DNA of 64,000 bases from Thermococcus sp. JdF3 (GCF_012027495.1 NZ_SNUK01000002.1:1-64000), one strand, 5' to 3'; shown: positions 53,631-62,190, numbered from the stretch's first letter. The notes: generated from the sequence alone by a model not told the origin. Numbers and translations are program-made.

Positions 53631-54071
53631 TCAGAGCTCAAGTTTCTTGAGAAGGGCCCACTGCCTTGGTTTCCATGCAAGGGGATCAGTGACAACGTAG
53701 ACCCTGGTATTGGTGAGTATAACGTGATCACGAATGGTGTTCAAAAATCTCAGAAACGTCTCAAATCCATTATGGAGCGCCAGGTACTCGGGACAGGCTA
53801 TAATTACAGCCCTATCCGGATGCCCTTTGAGACTTTTGATTATACCATCCAAAATTCTGTGGAGTTCCCTCGGACCAAAATATCCCTTAACGGAACTCAC
53901 GGTAATGAGATTCCAGTCGGGAGGAACCTTCATCCCGGCCCGGCCTATAACAACGGCGCTATCTTCGATTATGTCGGAGAATGAACTCACCAGCCTGAAT
54001 GCGGGGACATCAACCCTCCGGGTTCCTTCCTTCCGTGACCGCGCCAGCACAGGAAGTGAAATCCTGAGCAT
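53631..54071 (-). CDS. DUF835 domain protein
   Basis: 146 residues. The C-terminal part (RAVIIACPEYLALHNGFETFLRFLNTIRDHVILTNTRVYVVTDPLAWKPRQWALLKKLE) matches the DUF835 pattern common in Thermococcales, of unknown function. N-terminus is basic. ATG 54071 has GGTGAG upstream; TATA-like GGATTTAAATATCC (minus) at 54105-54118. The 163 bases upstream toward serK show nothing else recognisable. Confidence 0.72.
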   Translation of the reverse strand: MLRISLPVLARSRKEGTRRVDVPAFRLVSSFSDIIEDSAVVIGRAGMKVPPDWNLITVSSVKGYFGPRELHRILDGIIKSLKGHPDRAVIIACPEYLALHNGFETFLRFLNTIRDHVILTNTRVYVVTDPLAWKPRQWALLKKLEL

Positions 54072-54234
54072 TCCACTCACCGCTTAAGGGTAAAATCCTG
54101 ATATGGATATTTAAATCCTTTTTGTAGATGCCTATGTAGGTGCAGGGCCTCGGCCTCCTGGACTGGTCATCACCCATCAGCCGGTTGATCCTTCGTCATC
54201 GGCGGAGGAAGTATGAAAAAGGGGTTAAAAACCT

Positions 54235-54963
54235 TCAGAACAGCTCCTCAAGCTTGACGTCTATCTTGTCCGGGTTGAAGGGCAGGACGTGCCTGGTGGT
54301 CTTGGGGGAGTAGACCTCACCGCGCTTGACGAGCTCCATGACCTCTTCCTTGCTCGGGGCTTTCCTGATGAAGACGTAGTCGATCTCGCCCTTCCCCATG
54401 TCCTCTCTGGCGTCCTCCTTGAGGCCGTAGTAGATGAGCTCGATCCTGCCCTCGACGCTCATCTCGTCGAGAACCTTGCTGACCTTCTTCTGCTCATCGA
54501 GGCCGCCGGGGATGGCGAAGCTCTTCTCGCCGACGAGGGCAAAGGCCATCTCTCCCCTCTCGGCCTTCTCCTCGGCCTCGGGGTCCTCAACCACCTCAAG
54601 CCCCTCTGCCTTGAGCCTCTCGAGAACCTCCTCAAGGCTGCCCTTGAAGGCCGGGTACCAGGTGTAGACCTTGACGTCGTCGCTGAAGTAGTCGAGTATG
54701 ACGGAGGGAGCCTTCTTGGCGCCGAGCTTCTGAAGACCGGCCCAGCGGTGGTGACCGTCAACGATGAGGTACATGTCCTCACCGGGAACCTTGGCGAGGA
54801 GCATCGGCTTCCAGAAGAGACCGGAGCCGGTGACGCTCTCGATGAAGGCCTCGAGCTCCTTCTGAACGAGCTGTTCATGGGGCTTCATCTTGTCGAGCTC
54901 GATAAAAACGTAGTCAACCTTAACGGTCGGGATGTCGTACTTCGGAACCTTCTCAACTCCCAT
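54235..54963 (-). CDS. serK: ParB/sulfiredoxin-fold serine kinase (SerK-like)
   Basis: 242 residues: PTVKVDYVFIELDKMKPHEQLVQKELEAFIES, then LIVDGHHRWAGLQKLGAKKAPSVIL, the ParB/Srx-type DGHHRW motif. This matches the ADP-dependent free L-serine kinase SerK of T. kodakarensis, which makes O-phosphoserine for cysteine synthesis. ATG 54963 has GGAGG upstream; an upstream in-frame start is not supported. Confidence in the exact function comes from family recall. Confidence 0.8.
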   Translation of the reverse strand: MGVEKVPKYDIPTVKVDYVFIELDKMKPHEQLVQKELEAFIESVTGSGLFWKPMLLAKVPGEDMYLIVDGHHRWAGLQKLGAKKAPSVILDYFSDDVKVYTWYPAFKGSLEEVLERLKAEGLEVVEDPEAEEKAERGEMAFALVGEKSFAIPGGLDEQKKVSKVLDEMSVEGRIELIYYGLKEDAREDMGKGEIDYVFIRKAPSKEEVMELVKRGEVYSPKTTRHVLPFNPDKIDVKLEELF

Positions 54964-55101
54964 TTTCCACAACCTCCGTGAGCCTAAACCAGCAGACGGA
55001 AATCGAAGCGGAGGATAAAAAGGCTTTCCCATTTATATGACCAGTTTTTCCTGATGATTCTGCGCAGGATAGCCCAAAATTATGAAAATTCTGCGGGGAT
55101 A

Positions 55102-55268
55102 ATGGTTAAAACCCCGGAGAGAGATATAACTCCGATGAGGAATATCGCCGACCTGCCCCTCCACGGCGGCCACGTTCCGGCGTGGCTGGCCCAGAGGATG
55201 AGGAAGCTCACCCGGTTAGTGCTGGTTCTGGCGGTTGAGGAGTACGGAACGAAGGGACTCCTGAAGAC
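55102..55268 (+). pseudogene. N-terminal remnant of a DUF763 gene
   Basis: Reads RNIADLPLHGGHVPAWLAQRM...[14 protein letters not shown], the N-terminal end of DUF763 proteins (which run several hundred residues). At about 55266 the frame passes into CobT sequence in the wrong frame and stops at 55338. More than three quarters of the gene is missing. Start ATG 55102 or 55135. Confidence 0.7.
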
Positions 55269-56162
55269 GTGCACGTCAGCGACGCCATTGGGAGAGACTT
55301 CAGAAGGGGGCCGGCTTTACCCGAGTTCGGCGAGATAATAAAGCGCGCCAAGCTGTTCGGCGAGGAGCTCAACAAACTGCCGGTCAAAGAGCTGGTCATC
55401 GGGGAATCAACGCCCGGAGGAACGACAACCGCTCAGGCTGTCCTGTGGGCACTCGGCTACGACGCGAAGACCAGTTCAGCCTCGCCCAACAACCCGCAGA
55501 GCCTCAAGGAGAGGGTAATCGGCGAGGCCTTTGAGAGGGCCGGAATCGGGAAAGGTCAACTGAAGGACAACCCGCTTGAGGCCCTGAGGCAGTTCGGCGA
55601 CCCCATGATGGCAACGGTGGTGGGTATTTCCCTCGGCTTCAGGAAGAACGTCGTCTTAGCTGGAGGAACGCAGATGTTGGCTGTTTCAGCCCTTCTAAAG
55701 GCCCTCGGCGAGGATTTAAACAGGTTCATGATAGCGACCACCAAGTGGGTGGTCAACGACAAAAGCGCGACCTTCCTCAAAACGGCGAGGGAAATCGGGA
55801 TAATAACTTATTCCGCCGACCTCGACTTCTCCAAGAGCGAGTTCAAGGGGCTCAGGGACTACGAGAACGGGTACGTCAAGGAGGGCGTCGGCGCGGGGGG
55901 AGCGACGTGGCTGGCCGTTAAGGCGGGTTTCTCGCCGGAAGAGGTGAGCGAAAAGGTCGAGGAGCTTTACAGGAGGCTCATGGAGATGAAACCGTCTTTT
56001 GAGGAGTTCGGCTTTTATTCCAGATTCAATGGCTTTCTCATACATCTCTTTGTCGTCGGTTACCAGTTTCTCGTTTGCTTTTATCTGCACATCCAGTGGA
56101 GAATAGCGAAAAATAAAAAGAGCAAGCTATGGCCTGTGGCATGTGGAAGAAGCAAGGGTTAA
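55269..56162 (+). pseudogene. Truncated CobT (NaMN:DMB phosphoribosyltransferase) gene
   Basis: Reads [60 protein letters not shown] and [15 protein letters not shown]: the core and C-terminal part of archaeal CobT. The N-terminal hundred or so residues are missing, replaced by the DUF763 fragment in another frame. Family-like sequence ends at LYRRLMEMK (55991); the remaining frame to 56162 is unrelated. Could be translated from GTG/ATG near 55269 but would lack the N-terminal half of the active site. Most likely non-functional. Confidence 0.72.
55992..56090 (-). pseudogene. Possible PIN-domain C-terminal fragment
   Basis: Minus-strand frame reads [30 protein letters not shown], which resembles the last helix-strand region of PIN proteins (VTDDxxMYEKA). 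It abuts the end of the CobT homology with no start or promoter. Weak evidence, based on pattern only. Confidence 0.35.
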
Positions 56163-56342
56163 TACTATGTCCATGGCAATGAGGGCTCCTAGGATCACCA
56201 GCGCTGTGGCGGGTTTTCCATATGCATACACAACTAAAGTAGCCGCTAGATAACCTGTCAACCGTTTGAGGAATGATGTTAAAGAGGGGGAATAGTTTTT
56301 GCAATATGCACCTATCACGGACCTGGCGTTATTGGCTCGCAT
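56127..56342 (-). CDS. 71-residue two-helix membrane protein, partner of the Cys-rich gene
   Basis: Reads [23 protein letters not shown] and [22 protein letters not shown]: two membrane helices with a basic N-terminus. ATG 56342 has GGAGGGTC upstream and lies 28 bases inside the end of the cysteine-rich gene, so the two are translationally coupled. Could be an immunity, export or anchoring protein; none is shown. Confidence 0.55.
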   Translation of the reverse strand: MRANNARSVIGAYCKNYSPSLTSFLKRLTGYLAATLVVYAYGKPATALVILGALIAMDIVLTLASSTCHRP

Positions 56343-57022
56343 GTATGACCCTCCTCTCCGCAACATGGCCCGTTACAACAGAAACCCGCACATGTTAACC
56401 AACAGGGAACAGACCATGGCCAAGGTATCCATCCGCACATAGCAGCACATCCGGCAGATGCACATGCTGCCATACAAGTGTTACTTGAGCACGGTTCACA
56501 ACAGTATGAGGTGCATCTCTCAAGTATACCGCATGATTTCCCGCCCCCACATTCCTGAACACATGAATCTAGTGTTTTAAAGTTTCCGTTTATCATTAAA
56601 CCTTTGAGTTTAGTAGTGTGATTTTCTAAACTAACAACTTCCCCCAAGACCTTTACTCCCTGTACTGGCTTTGAGAATTCGTATAGTGCTATTACGTGCT
56701 TCTTGTCCTTCAGTGGAATTCCCATAGCGAGCATGGTTATCCTCTCACCATTGTACTCGATGGTGTGCTTGACAATCTTGACGTGGGAATAGTCAACGTC
56801 CCAGGGCTTTGCGAGCTTCCAGAAGTCCCGCGTAGTTGCGAGCTTGAAGAACATGTGCGCTTTAGACCAGTTCTCCTGAACCCTATCAATGGGCTTCGTA
56901 ACGGCAAAGGGGTTGACACAACCCTTGACCTCTGGATACTTGGGGTAGCTGACCACGTACGCTCCGTACGCCCCAATCAGCAGCAGGGCCACAAACACGG
57001 CCAGCAATGCACGCCTCCGCAT
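56315..57022 (-). CDS. Secreted cysteine-rich protein, halocin C8-like precursor candidate
   Basis: 235 residues. N-terminal signal or anchor helix (RRRALLAVFVALLLIGAYGAYVV), a soluble propeptide-like part (30-150), then an 82-residue C-terminus (154-235) with 18 Cys, including CC pairs and SSNTCMAACASAGCAAMCG...VPCWLTCAGFCC. The Cys spacing with a central Gly/hydrophobic segment recalls halocin C8, which is also cut from the C-terminus of a longer precursor whose N-terminal part gives immunity. ATG 57022 with a G-rich ribosome site; TATA-like GTTTATATACT (minus) near 57066-57080. Confidence 0.62.
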   Translation of the reverse strand: MRRRALLAVFVALLLIGAYGAYVVSYPKYPEVKGCVNPFAVTKPIDRVQENWSKAHMFFKLATTRDFWKLAKPWDVDYSHVKIVKHTIEYNGERITMLAMGIPLKDKKHVIALYEFSKPVQGVKVLGEVVSLENHTTKLKGLMINGNFKTLDSCVQECGGGKSCGILERCTSYCCEPCSSNTCMAACASAGCAAMCGWIPWPWSVPCWLTCAGFCCNGPCCGEEGHTCEPITPGP

Positions 57023-57206
57023 CGACCCCCCCAACGGGTTCTTGCATCCGTATTATAATAGGTTATAGTATATAAACGTTATCCAAACCAAAAGTTAACA
57101 ACCAAATCCAAGATGCACTTAATATTGCGAACAAAGCGCAGTATCTACTAAAAATTCATTCTGGATCCGATATTTCAAACTAGTGTCCAGCCCTGCGTCC
57201 ACCACG

Positions 57207-57389
57207 TCAGTACTCGAACTTATAGTCCCTCTCCCTCATCTGGCGGATTATCTCAGTTATGTCCTCAACGTCCTCATCAACCGTTAGTTCCTCCCGGACA
57301 ACCTTTTCCACGTCCTCAAGAGTAGGTTTACTCTCAGAGGGCCTCTTTAATCGTAGCTTCAGCAGAAGGTTCTGAGCGTTAAGGAACAA
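57207..57389 (-). CDS. Small hypothetical protein, antitoxin-like, start uncertain
   Basis: Frame ends KPTLEDVEKVVREELTVDEDVEDITEIIRQMRERDYKFEY; acidic, helical. No ATG/GTG with ribosome site is available; TTG 57389 is the only in-frame start, and the frame stays open about 35 bases further upstream without a start. It may be 5'-truncated. No toxin gene beside it. Confidence 0.38.
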   Translation of the reverse strand: MFLNAQNLLLKLRLKRPSESKPTLEDVEKVVREELTVDEDVEDITEIIRQMRERDYKFEY

Positions 57390-57448
57390 CCTCTCGACCT
57401 GAGTCTCAACGTCCTCCTGATCTCACCAAAACCCAATAGGTGATGGAG

Positions 57449-58042
57449 TTATTTAACACTTCTCGTCATCTCCCACTTTGCAATGCTCTCCTCAAGTGCC
57501 TTCCTGACGGCTTTTCCGATGTTCATTCCAAGCTCCGTCGCGGTTCCTGCCCACTCCTTTTCCCCTTCGAAAGCGAAGACGCCGATTCCATCGCTCGTCG
57601 TCCCCGTCGCGTTGTAGCCAAGCCTCAGCAGTGTGTAGCTTTTCGCCTCGGTTGCCGTCATTATCGCGTTGGTCATAGCACCAACGGTTAGTCCCTCGTT
57701 TATCACGAGCGCGATGTTTATCGTCCCCGGCTCCCAGGGAGGCGGTACGTCGCCTGCTATCGCCGGATTGGTGATTCCAGCGGTAATGTAGGCCGTAACG
57801 CTCCCGCTCTTCACCACCGATAAAACCTTCGCCACGTCGGCGGCCGTCATGAAGCCAACGAAGTTCTCAAGGTCGTTCTCCCACTCGAAGGCGAGGCAAT
57901 CAGCCCTGTAGTCGCCGGAGTAGTTCTTGTGAACCATCATGAAGAAGAAGCCGTTGGCCCTCGTAAGGCCTCCCCTGTGGGGCGCATTGCTGAGGGCGAG
58001 CATCGGCTCATCGAATGGGAGGATAAAGTGTTTGAACTCCAT
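57449..58042 (-). CDS. cbiZ: Adenosylcobinamide amidohydrolase CbiZ
   Basis: 197 residues of the CbiZ family: LALSNAPHRGGLTRANGFFFMMV, AADVAKVLSV, AYITAGITNPAIAGD and ALVINEGLTVGAMTNAIMTATEAKSYTLL. CbiZ cleaves the side chain of adenosylcobinamide to adenosylcobyric acid in cobamide salvage. Neighbouring CobT is broken, while PduO is at 29386. GGAG ribosome site. Confidence 0.9.
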   Translation of the reverse strand: MEFKHFILPFDEPMLALSNAPHRGGLTRANGFFFMMVHKNYSGDYRADCLAFEWENDLENFVGFMTAADVAKVLSVVKSGSVTAYITAGITNPAIAGDVPPPWEPGTINIALVINEGLTVGAMTNAIMTATEAKSYTLLRLGYNATGTTSDGIGVFAFEGEKEWAGTATELGMNIGKAVRKALEESIAKWEMTRSVK

Positions 58043-58142
58043 GACTTTCTCCCCGGCGCCTCGAAATATAACCCTTCCCGTTAAACGCTTCCGTTTGCTG
58101 AAAGGTTATTAAGTTCGGGAACAAGCTTAATCGGGTGGTAAT

Positions 58143-58658
58143 ATGGGAACGGAGGAACACAAGAGAAAGGCCCCAAAAAAGTTCCGCTTCGCGGTCATAA
58201 CCGTTAGCGACACCGCGAGCAGGGGGGAGAAGGAGGATAAGAGCGGGAAGTTTCTCATCGAGGAGCTGGAGAAGGCAGGACATGAGAAGGTTTACTACGC
58301 GGTCGTGCCCGACGAAAAGATGGCTATAATAGGGGCCGTCGTTGAGGCCTTCGAGAAAGGTGCCGATGTGGTTGTTACCTCGGGCGGAACTGGAATCGCG
58401 AGCAGGGACGTGACGATAGAGAGCCTAAGACCGCTGTTCGACAAAGAGCTTACCGGCTTCGGTGAAGTATTCAGGCTCCTCAGCTACGAGGAGATAGGAA
58501 CGGCCGCGGTCATGACGAGAGCGACAGCTGGGGTAATCCGTAGCTCGGGGAGAGCAATGGCGGTCTTCTGCCTGCCGGGAAGCCTCGGGGCGGCTAAGAC
58601 AGGAATAAAGATCATCCTCAACGAGGCCGGCCACGTGCTGAAGCACGGAGGGGAGTAA
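58143..58658 (+). CDS. moaB: Molybdopterin adenylyltransferase-like MoaB/MogA
   Basis: 171 residues: RFAVITVSDTASRGEKEDKSGKFLIEELEKAG, VVVTSGGTGIASRDVTIESLRPLF and FCLPGSLGAAKTG. Adenylylates molybdopterin before metal insertion (tungstate in Thermococcales). moeA lies 640 bases downstream, with a vapBC pair between them. GGTGGTAAT before ATG. Confidence 0.94.
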   Translation: MGTEEHKRKAPKKFRFAVITVSDTASRGEKEDKSGKFLIEELEKAGHEKVYYAVVPDEKMAIIGAVVEAFEKGADVVVTSGGTGIASRDVTIESLRPLFDKELTGFGEVFRLLSYEEIGTAAVMTRATAGVIRSSGRAMAVFCLPGSLGAAKTGIKIILNEAGHVLKHGGE

Positions 58659-58697
58659 CCTTAAATCATTTCCAGCCAATACGAAGTGGTGATACCG

Positions 58698-58841
58698 ATG
58701 GAGAACATTGGCGATGTAAAAAAAGCCCCCTCTGACCAAAAGGAGGAGAAGCTTAGGGGTCTTCGGAAGTTCAGGGGAGTCCTTGGGACGTTCGATAAAG
58801 AGACAATCCAGTGGGCCATTGAGGAGGCTGAGGAGATTTGA
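58698..58841 (+). CDS. vapB: VapB-like antitoxin (47 residues)
   Basis: Short charged protein (KEEKLRGLRKFRGVLGTFDKETIQWAIEEAEEI), no DNA-binding motif visible. GGTGAT lies eight bases upstream; its TGA overlaps the TTG start of the PIN gene. Confidence 0.72.
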   Translation: MENIGDVKKAPSDQKEEKLRGLRKFRGVLGTFDKETIQWAIEEAEEI

Positions 58842-59296
58842 GGGACGTGGTTTTCATTGATACGTCCATTCTTGTAGAGTATATCCTGAACGGCCCGAAT
58901 GCAGATTTCGCGGAGATGGTTCTAAGCGGTCCCTCTACCAGCGTGACGTCCACGATAGTTTACAGGGAATCACTCGGAGCCCTTGCAATGGCTTTCGGAC
59001 GGCAGAGGTTCGGGATAAAGGGGAAACACAGCCTGCGGAAGTTTATAAGGAAAAACGGCTGGGCCCCGTTTAAGCCCGTCATCGATGCGCTGGACGGATT
59101 AATAAACGAAAGCGGGATTGTGGTGCTCCAGGATTCCCCACAGACTAACGCTTTAAGGACGATCATGGAAAAGTACCACCTGATGCCGTCTGACGCCCAG
59201 ATAGTCCTGACCTGCCAGGCTTATGGAATTGAGAAGATAGCCACCTTCGACTCTGACTTCAAGAGGGTGGATTTCCTAAAAACACTGGAGGTGTAA
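58838..59296 (+). CDS. vapC: VapC-type PIN-domain toxin
   Basis: 152 residues from a TTG start: DVVFIDTSILVEYIL (D8), TSTIVYRESLGALAMAF, LMPSDAQIVLTCQAYGIEKIATFDSDFKRV. PIN acidic residues present. It ends two bases before moeA. Confidence 0.86.
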   Translation: MRDVVFIDTSILVEYILNGPNADFAEMVLSGPSTSVTSTIVYRESLGALAMAFGRQRFGIKGKHSLRKFIRKNGWAPFKPVIDALDGLINESGIVVLQDSPQTNALRTIMEKYHLMPSDAQIVLTCQAYGIEKIATFDSDFKRVDFLKTLEV

Positions 59297-59298
59297 AA

Positions 59299-60489
59299 AT
59301 GAGGGAATTCAAGCGCCTCACTCCCTACCGCGAGGCCCTGAAGCTCCTCCTCGACGATCTGAGCGAGATTCCAGAGCTTGAGGAGGTTCCGCTCGACGAG
59401 GCGCTCGGCAGGGTTCTTGCCGAGGACGTGGTTTCGCCGATAGACAGCCCGCCCTTCGACCGCTCGGCCGTCGACGGCTATGCCCTCCGGGCGGAGGACA
59501 CATTCCCGGCGAGGGAGTACAGTCCGGTTGAACTCAGGGTCGTGGACGAGATAGTCGCTGGGGAGGAGAGCGGAGCGAGGGTTGAGCCCGGCACGGTGGT
59601 GAAGCTAATGACGGGCTCGAAGATGCCGGAGGGAGCGAATGCCGTCATCATGCAGGAGATGGTCGAGCGCGAGGGAGAGGTCATAAGGGTTCTCCGGCCG
59701 GTTGCCCCGGGCCAGAACGTGGCCTTCGCGGGAGAGGACGTGAAGAAGGGCGAGGTGATCCTGCGGAAGGGGCAGGTTTTAAGGCCCCAAGACCTTGCGC
59801 TCCTCAAGAGCATCGGCTTCAGGAGCGTGAAGGTCAAGAGGAAGCCCCGCGTCGGGATAATCGTCACCGGCGACGAGCTCATCGAGGAATTCGATGAAGG
59901 CGCGCTGAAGGCCGGGAAGATTATGGAGAGCAACTCGACTATGCTCATGGGGCTGGTGCGGCAGTACTTCGGCGAGCCGGTTTTCTATGGCGTCGTTCCA
60001 GACGATGAAGGTGCCATCAGGTCTGCAATAGAGAGGGCAGGGGGAGAGTGCGACCTCGTCCTCGTCACGGGCGGCTCCGCCTTCGGCGATAAGGATTTCG
60101 CCCACCGCTTCGTCAAACTGCTCTTCCACGGTACGACGATAAAGCCCGGAAGGCCGGTAGGCTACGGTGAGGGGGTCTTCATAATGAGCGGTTATCCGGT
60201 AGCTGTCTTCGCCCAGTTCCACCTCTACGTCAAGCACGCCCTTGCGAAGCTGGTGGGGACTAGGGACTACGAGGTCCGGGTTCGGGCAAGGCTCACCGAG
60301 CGCGTTTCGAGCCAGCTCGGAAGGCACGAGTTCGTCAAGGTCCGGTACGAGAACGGAGAAGCCAGACCGATCAAGAAGAAGGGCAGCGGAATAATAAGCT
60401 CGCTGGTGGAGAGCAACGGGTACATAGAAATCCCAGAGGACAGCGAGGGGTACCTCGAGGGAGAGACCGTTGAGGTTGTGCTGTACTGA
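59299..60489 (+). CDS. moeA: Molybdopterin molybdenumtransferase MoeA
   Basis: 396 residues; inserts molybdate or tungstate into adenylated molybdopterin. Signatures: LGRVLAEDVVSPIDSPPFDRSAVDGYAL, VVKLMTGSKMPEGANAVI, GIIVTGDELIE, and VLVTGGSAFGDKDF with GRPVGYGE. Normal length with domain IV at the C-terminus. Follows vapC by two bases and moaB by 640, a cofactor cluster interrupted by a TA pair. Confidence 0.95.
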   Translation: MREFKRLTPYREALKLLLDDLSEIPELEEVPLDEALGRVLAEDVVSPIDSPPFDRSAVDGYALRAEDTFPAREYSPVELRVVDEIVAGEESGARVEPGTVVKLMTGSKMPEGANAVIMQEMVEREGEVIRVLRPVAPGQNVAFAGEDVKKGEVILRKGQVLRPQDLALLKSIGFRSVKVKRKPRVGIIVTGDELIEEFDEGALKAGKIMESNSTMLMGLVRQYFGEPVFYGVVPDDEGAIRSAIERAGGECDLVLVTGGSAFGDKDFAHRFVKLLFHGTTIKPGRPVGYGEGVFIMSGYPVAVFAQFHLYVKHALAKLVGTRDYEVRVRARLTERVSSQLGRHEFVKVRYENGEARPIKKKGSGIISSLVESNGYIEIPEDSEGYLEGETVEVVLY

Positions 60490-60495
60490 AGACCA

Positions 60496-60717
60496 TCACT
60501 CCCCGATCAGCTCCTTCCTATCCGGCTTTTTTATTATGGGCTTAACCTCATCCGGGAGGACGTTTGGATCAACGAGATTCTCCACTATCTCAAGGGCCTC
60601 ACTGCGCTCCCTTTTCCTTTCCGCAATAACATCACTGAGAAAATTCGATTTTCCCCACGGGAGAACGTCCCTGATTTTTTCTTCCTCGTCGTCCCGGGGG
60701 TTCTTCCTACTTGCCAC
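60496..60717 (-). CDS. Hypothetical charged small protein
   Basis: 73 residues, very charged (KNPRDDEEEKIRDVLPWGKSNFLSDVIAERKRERSEALEIVENL). Unknown. GTG start at 60717 preceded by GGGGAT; TATA-like GATAATTTTATCC near 60727-60740. Ends seven bases from the convergent moeA stop. Confidence 0.55.
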   Translation of the reverse strand: MASRKNPRDDEEEKIRDVLPWGKSNFLSDVIAERKRERSEALEIVENLVDPNVLPDEVKPIIKKPDRKELIGE

Positions 60718-60760
60718 ACATATCCCCGGATAAAATTATCACAAGAAGCTAATAAATCTT

Positions 60761-60876
60761 ACATTTTTCTCTTGAAAGCCTCGTCGTTCACGGCGGGGAT
60801 GCAATAAACACCCAACCGGCCCTTCAGCAGGAAAGCAACACTTTTTTAAAGCTTAAAATTCACACTACAATTTGAG
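60761..60876 (+). mobile_element. Left end of TnpB element copy B
   Basis: 116 bases nearly identical to the reverse complement of 1270-1387: block ACATTTTTCTCTT (60761-60773), a hairpin with arms 60779-60786 and 60791-60798 (loop TTCA), then AAAGCTTAAAATTCACACTAC, which probably includes the tnpB promoter. The similarity starts abruptly at 60761. Confidence 0.75.
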
Positions 60877-62190
60877 ATGAAGCGTTCGGTAACGGTCAAA
60901 CTCCAACCATCAAAGGAGCAAGAGGAGAAACTCCATCAGTTAGCCGACGCTGGAGCCAAAGTTTGGAATAGGGTAAACTACCTCAGGCGGCAGCAGTTCT
61001 TCCAGGGGCAAATCGTGGACTTCAACAAGACTGAAAAAACCGTTTACGAGGAGTTCAAGAAGGAAATCGGTTCTGCAACGGTTCAACAAATAGCGAGAAA
61101 GAACGCCGAGGCTTGGAGAAGCTTCTTCACCCTTGCAAGAAAGAAGCGGAACGGAGAACTCCCCACGTGGCTTAAACCAAAACCACCGAACTACTTGAAG
61201 AAAGACGGGAAGAGAAAACCCTTAATCGTCCTGAGAAACGACCAGTACCGGATTGAAGGGAGCAAACTCATATTGAAAGGCCTCGGGAAGTTCAAACGCT
61301 TGGAAATCCAGTTCAAGGGGAGAATACACCTGAAGGGCAAGCAGGGAAGATTAGAAATAATTTACGACGAAGTTAAACGCAAGTGGTATGCTCACATCAG
61401 CTTCACGGTGGAGGAGAAACTTGAAGGTGAGGAATGGGTTAAGCTCCCAAGGAAACCAAAGGGGAACCTTTCAGCGGGGATTGACCTTGGAGTGAACAAT
61501 TTAATGGCCGTTTACGTGGAGAATGGTCAGAGTTTTCTCGTGAATGGGAGACCGCTCAAGAGTATTGACTTCTACTGGCGGAAGAGGATTGCCGAGTATC
61601 AATCAAAACTCAACAAAAGTGGTGCTAAGACGAGCAGAAGGCTCAAAAGAATGCACGAGGGGGCTAAACTTCAGGCAAAGCACTACATTAATACCGCAGT
61701 TAGGGGAACAGTCCAGAGGCTCTACGAGTTGGGTGTTTCGAAAATCGTCGTCGGCTATCCAAAGGGAATTGCTCAAAACCCTGGGAAGGGCAAGAAGCAG
61801 AATTTCATCCTCTCTCACGTGTGGCGGTTTAACACGGTCATTAAACGTTTAAAAGAAGTCGCTGAAGAGTACGGTATTGTAGTTGAGGTTGTTGATGAGG
61901 CTTTCACTTCAAAGACCTGTCCCGTTTGCGGGAAGCCCCACGAGGGGGCGAGGTTCGTTCGTGGATTGTTTAAGTGTCCCGCAACGGGGCTTACTTTCAA
62001 CGCTGACTTAGTTGGAGCCTTCAACATTTTGAAAACGGTGGTGGGAACCATAACCCCAAATCTGAGCGGTCTTTACGCCCAGAGGAGGGGTAACTGGCCG
62101 AAGACCCGGCCAGAGGGGTTCGAAGAACCCTCTTCGAGGGTTGCCCTGATGAGAACCCCTCAAACCTCCCCGTCAATGGCGAGGGGTTAA
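60877..62190 (+). CDS. tnpB: IS200/IS605-family TnpB, RNA-guided nuclease (copy B)
   Basis: 437 residues, RuvC residues D203, E341 and D377, zinc-ribbon cysteines as in copy A with Thr at the fourth site (CPATG). It is 16 residues longer because the frame continues past the GFEEPS end of copy A. No tnpA lies beside it. Located between moeA and a CRISPR array. Intact, so presumably able to make nuclease; mobility would need TnpA in trans. Confidence 0.93.
   Translation: MKRSVTVKLQPSKEQEEKLHQLADAGAKVWNRVNYLRRQQFFQGQIVDFNKTEKTVYEEFKKEIGSATVQQIARKNAEAWRSFFTLARKKRNGELPTWLKPKPPNYLKKDGKRKPLIVLRNDQYRIEGSKLILKGLGKFKRLEIQFKGRIHLKGKQGRLEIIYDEVKRKWYAHISFTVEEKLEGEEWVKLPRKPKGNLSAGIDLGVNNLMAVYVENGQSFLVNGRPLKSIDFYWRKRIAEYQSKLNKSGAKTSRRLKRMHEGAKLQAKHYINTAVRGTVQRLYELGVSKIVVGYPKGIAQNPGKGKKQNFILSHVWRFNTVIKRLKEVAEEYGIVVEVVDEAFTSKTCPVCGKPHEGARFVRGLFKCPATGLTFNADLVGAFNILKTVVGTITPNLSGLYAQRRGNWPKTRPEGFEEPSSRVALMRTPQTSPSMARG

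Noticed and set aside
54072-54234. Possible small RNA between serK and the DUF835 gene
   Set aside because: No C/D or H/ACA boxes could be placed with confidence; only the DUF835 TATA element is supported.
55716-56090. 124-codon minus-strand gene across the CobT remnant
   Set aside because: Only its first 30 or so codons look protein-like; the rest is antisense to cobT, so it is treated as a fragment.
62113-62134. GGTTCGAA segment like a tRNA T-arm at the TnpB ends
   Set aside because: No acceptor stem, anticodon arm or D-arm around it; it is a transposon-end hairpin shared by both copies.
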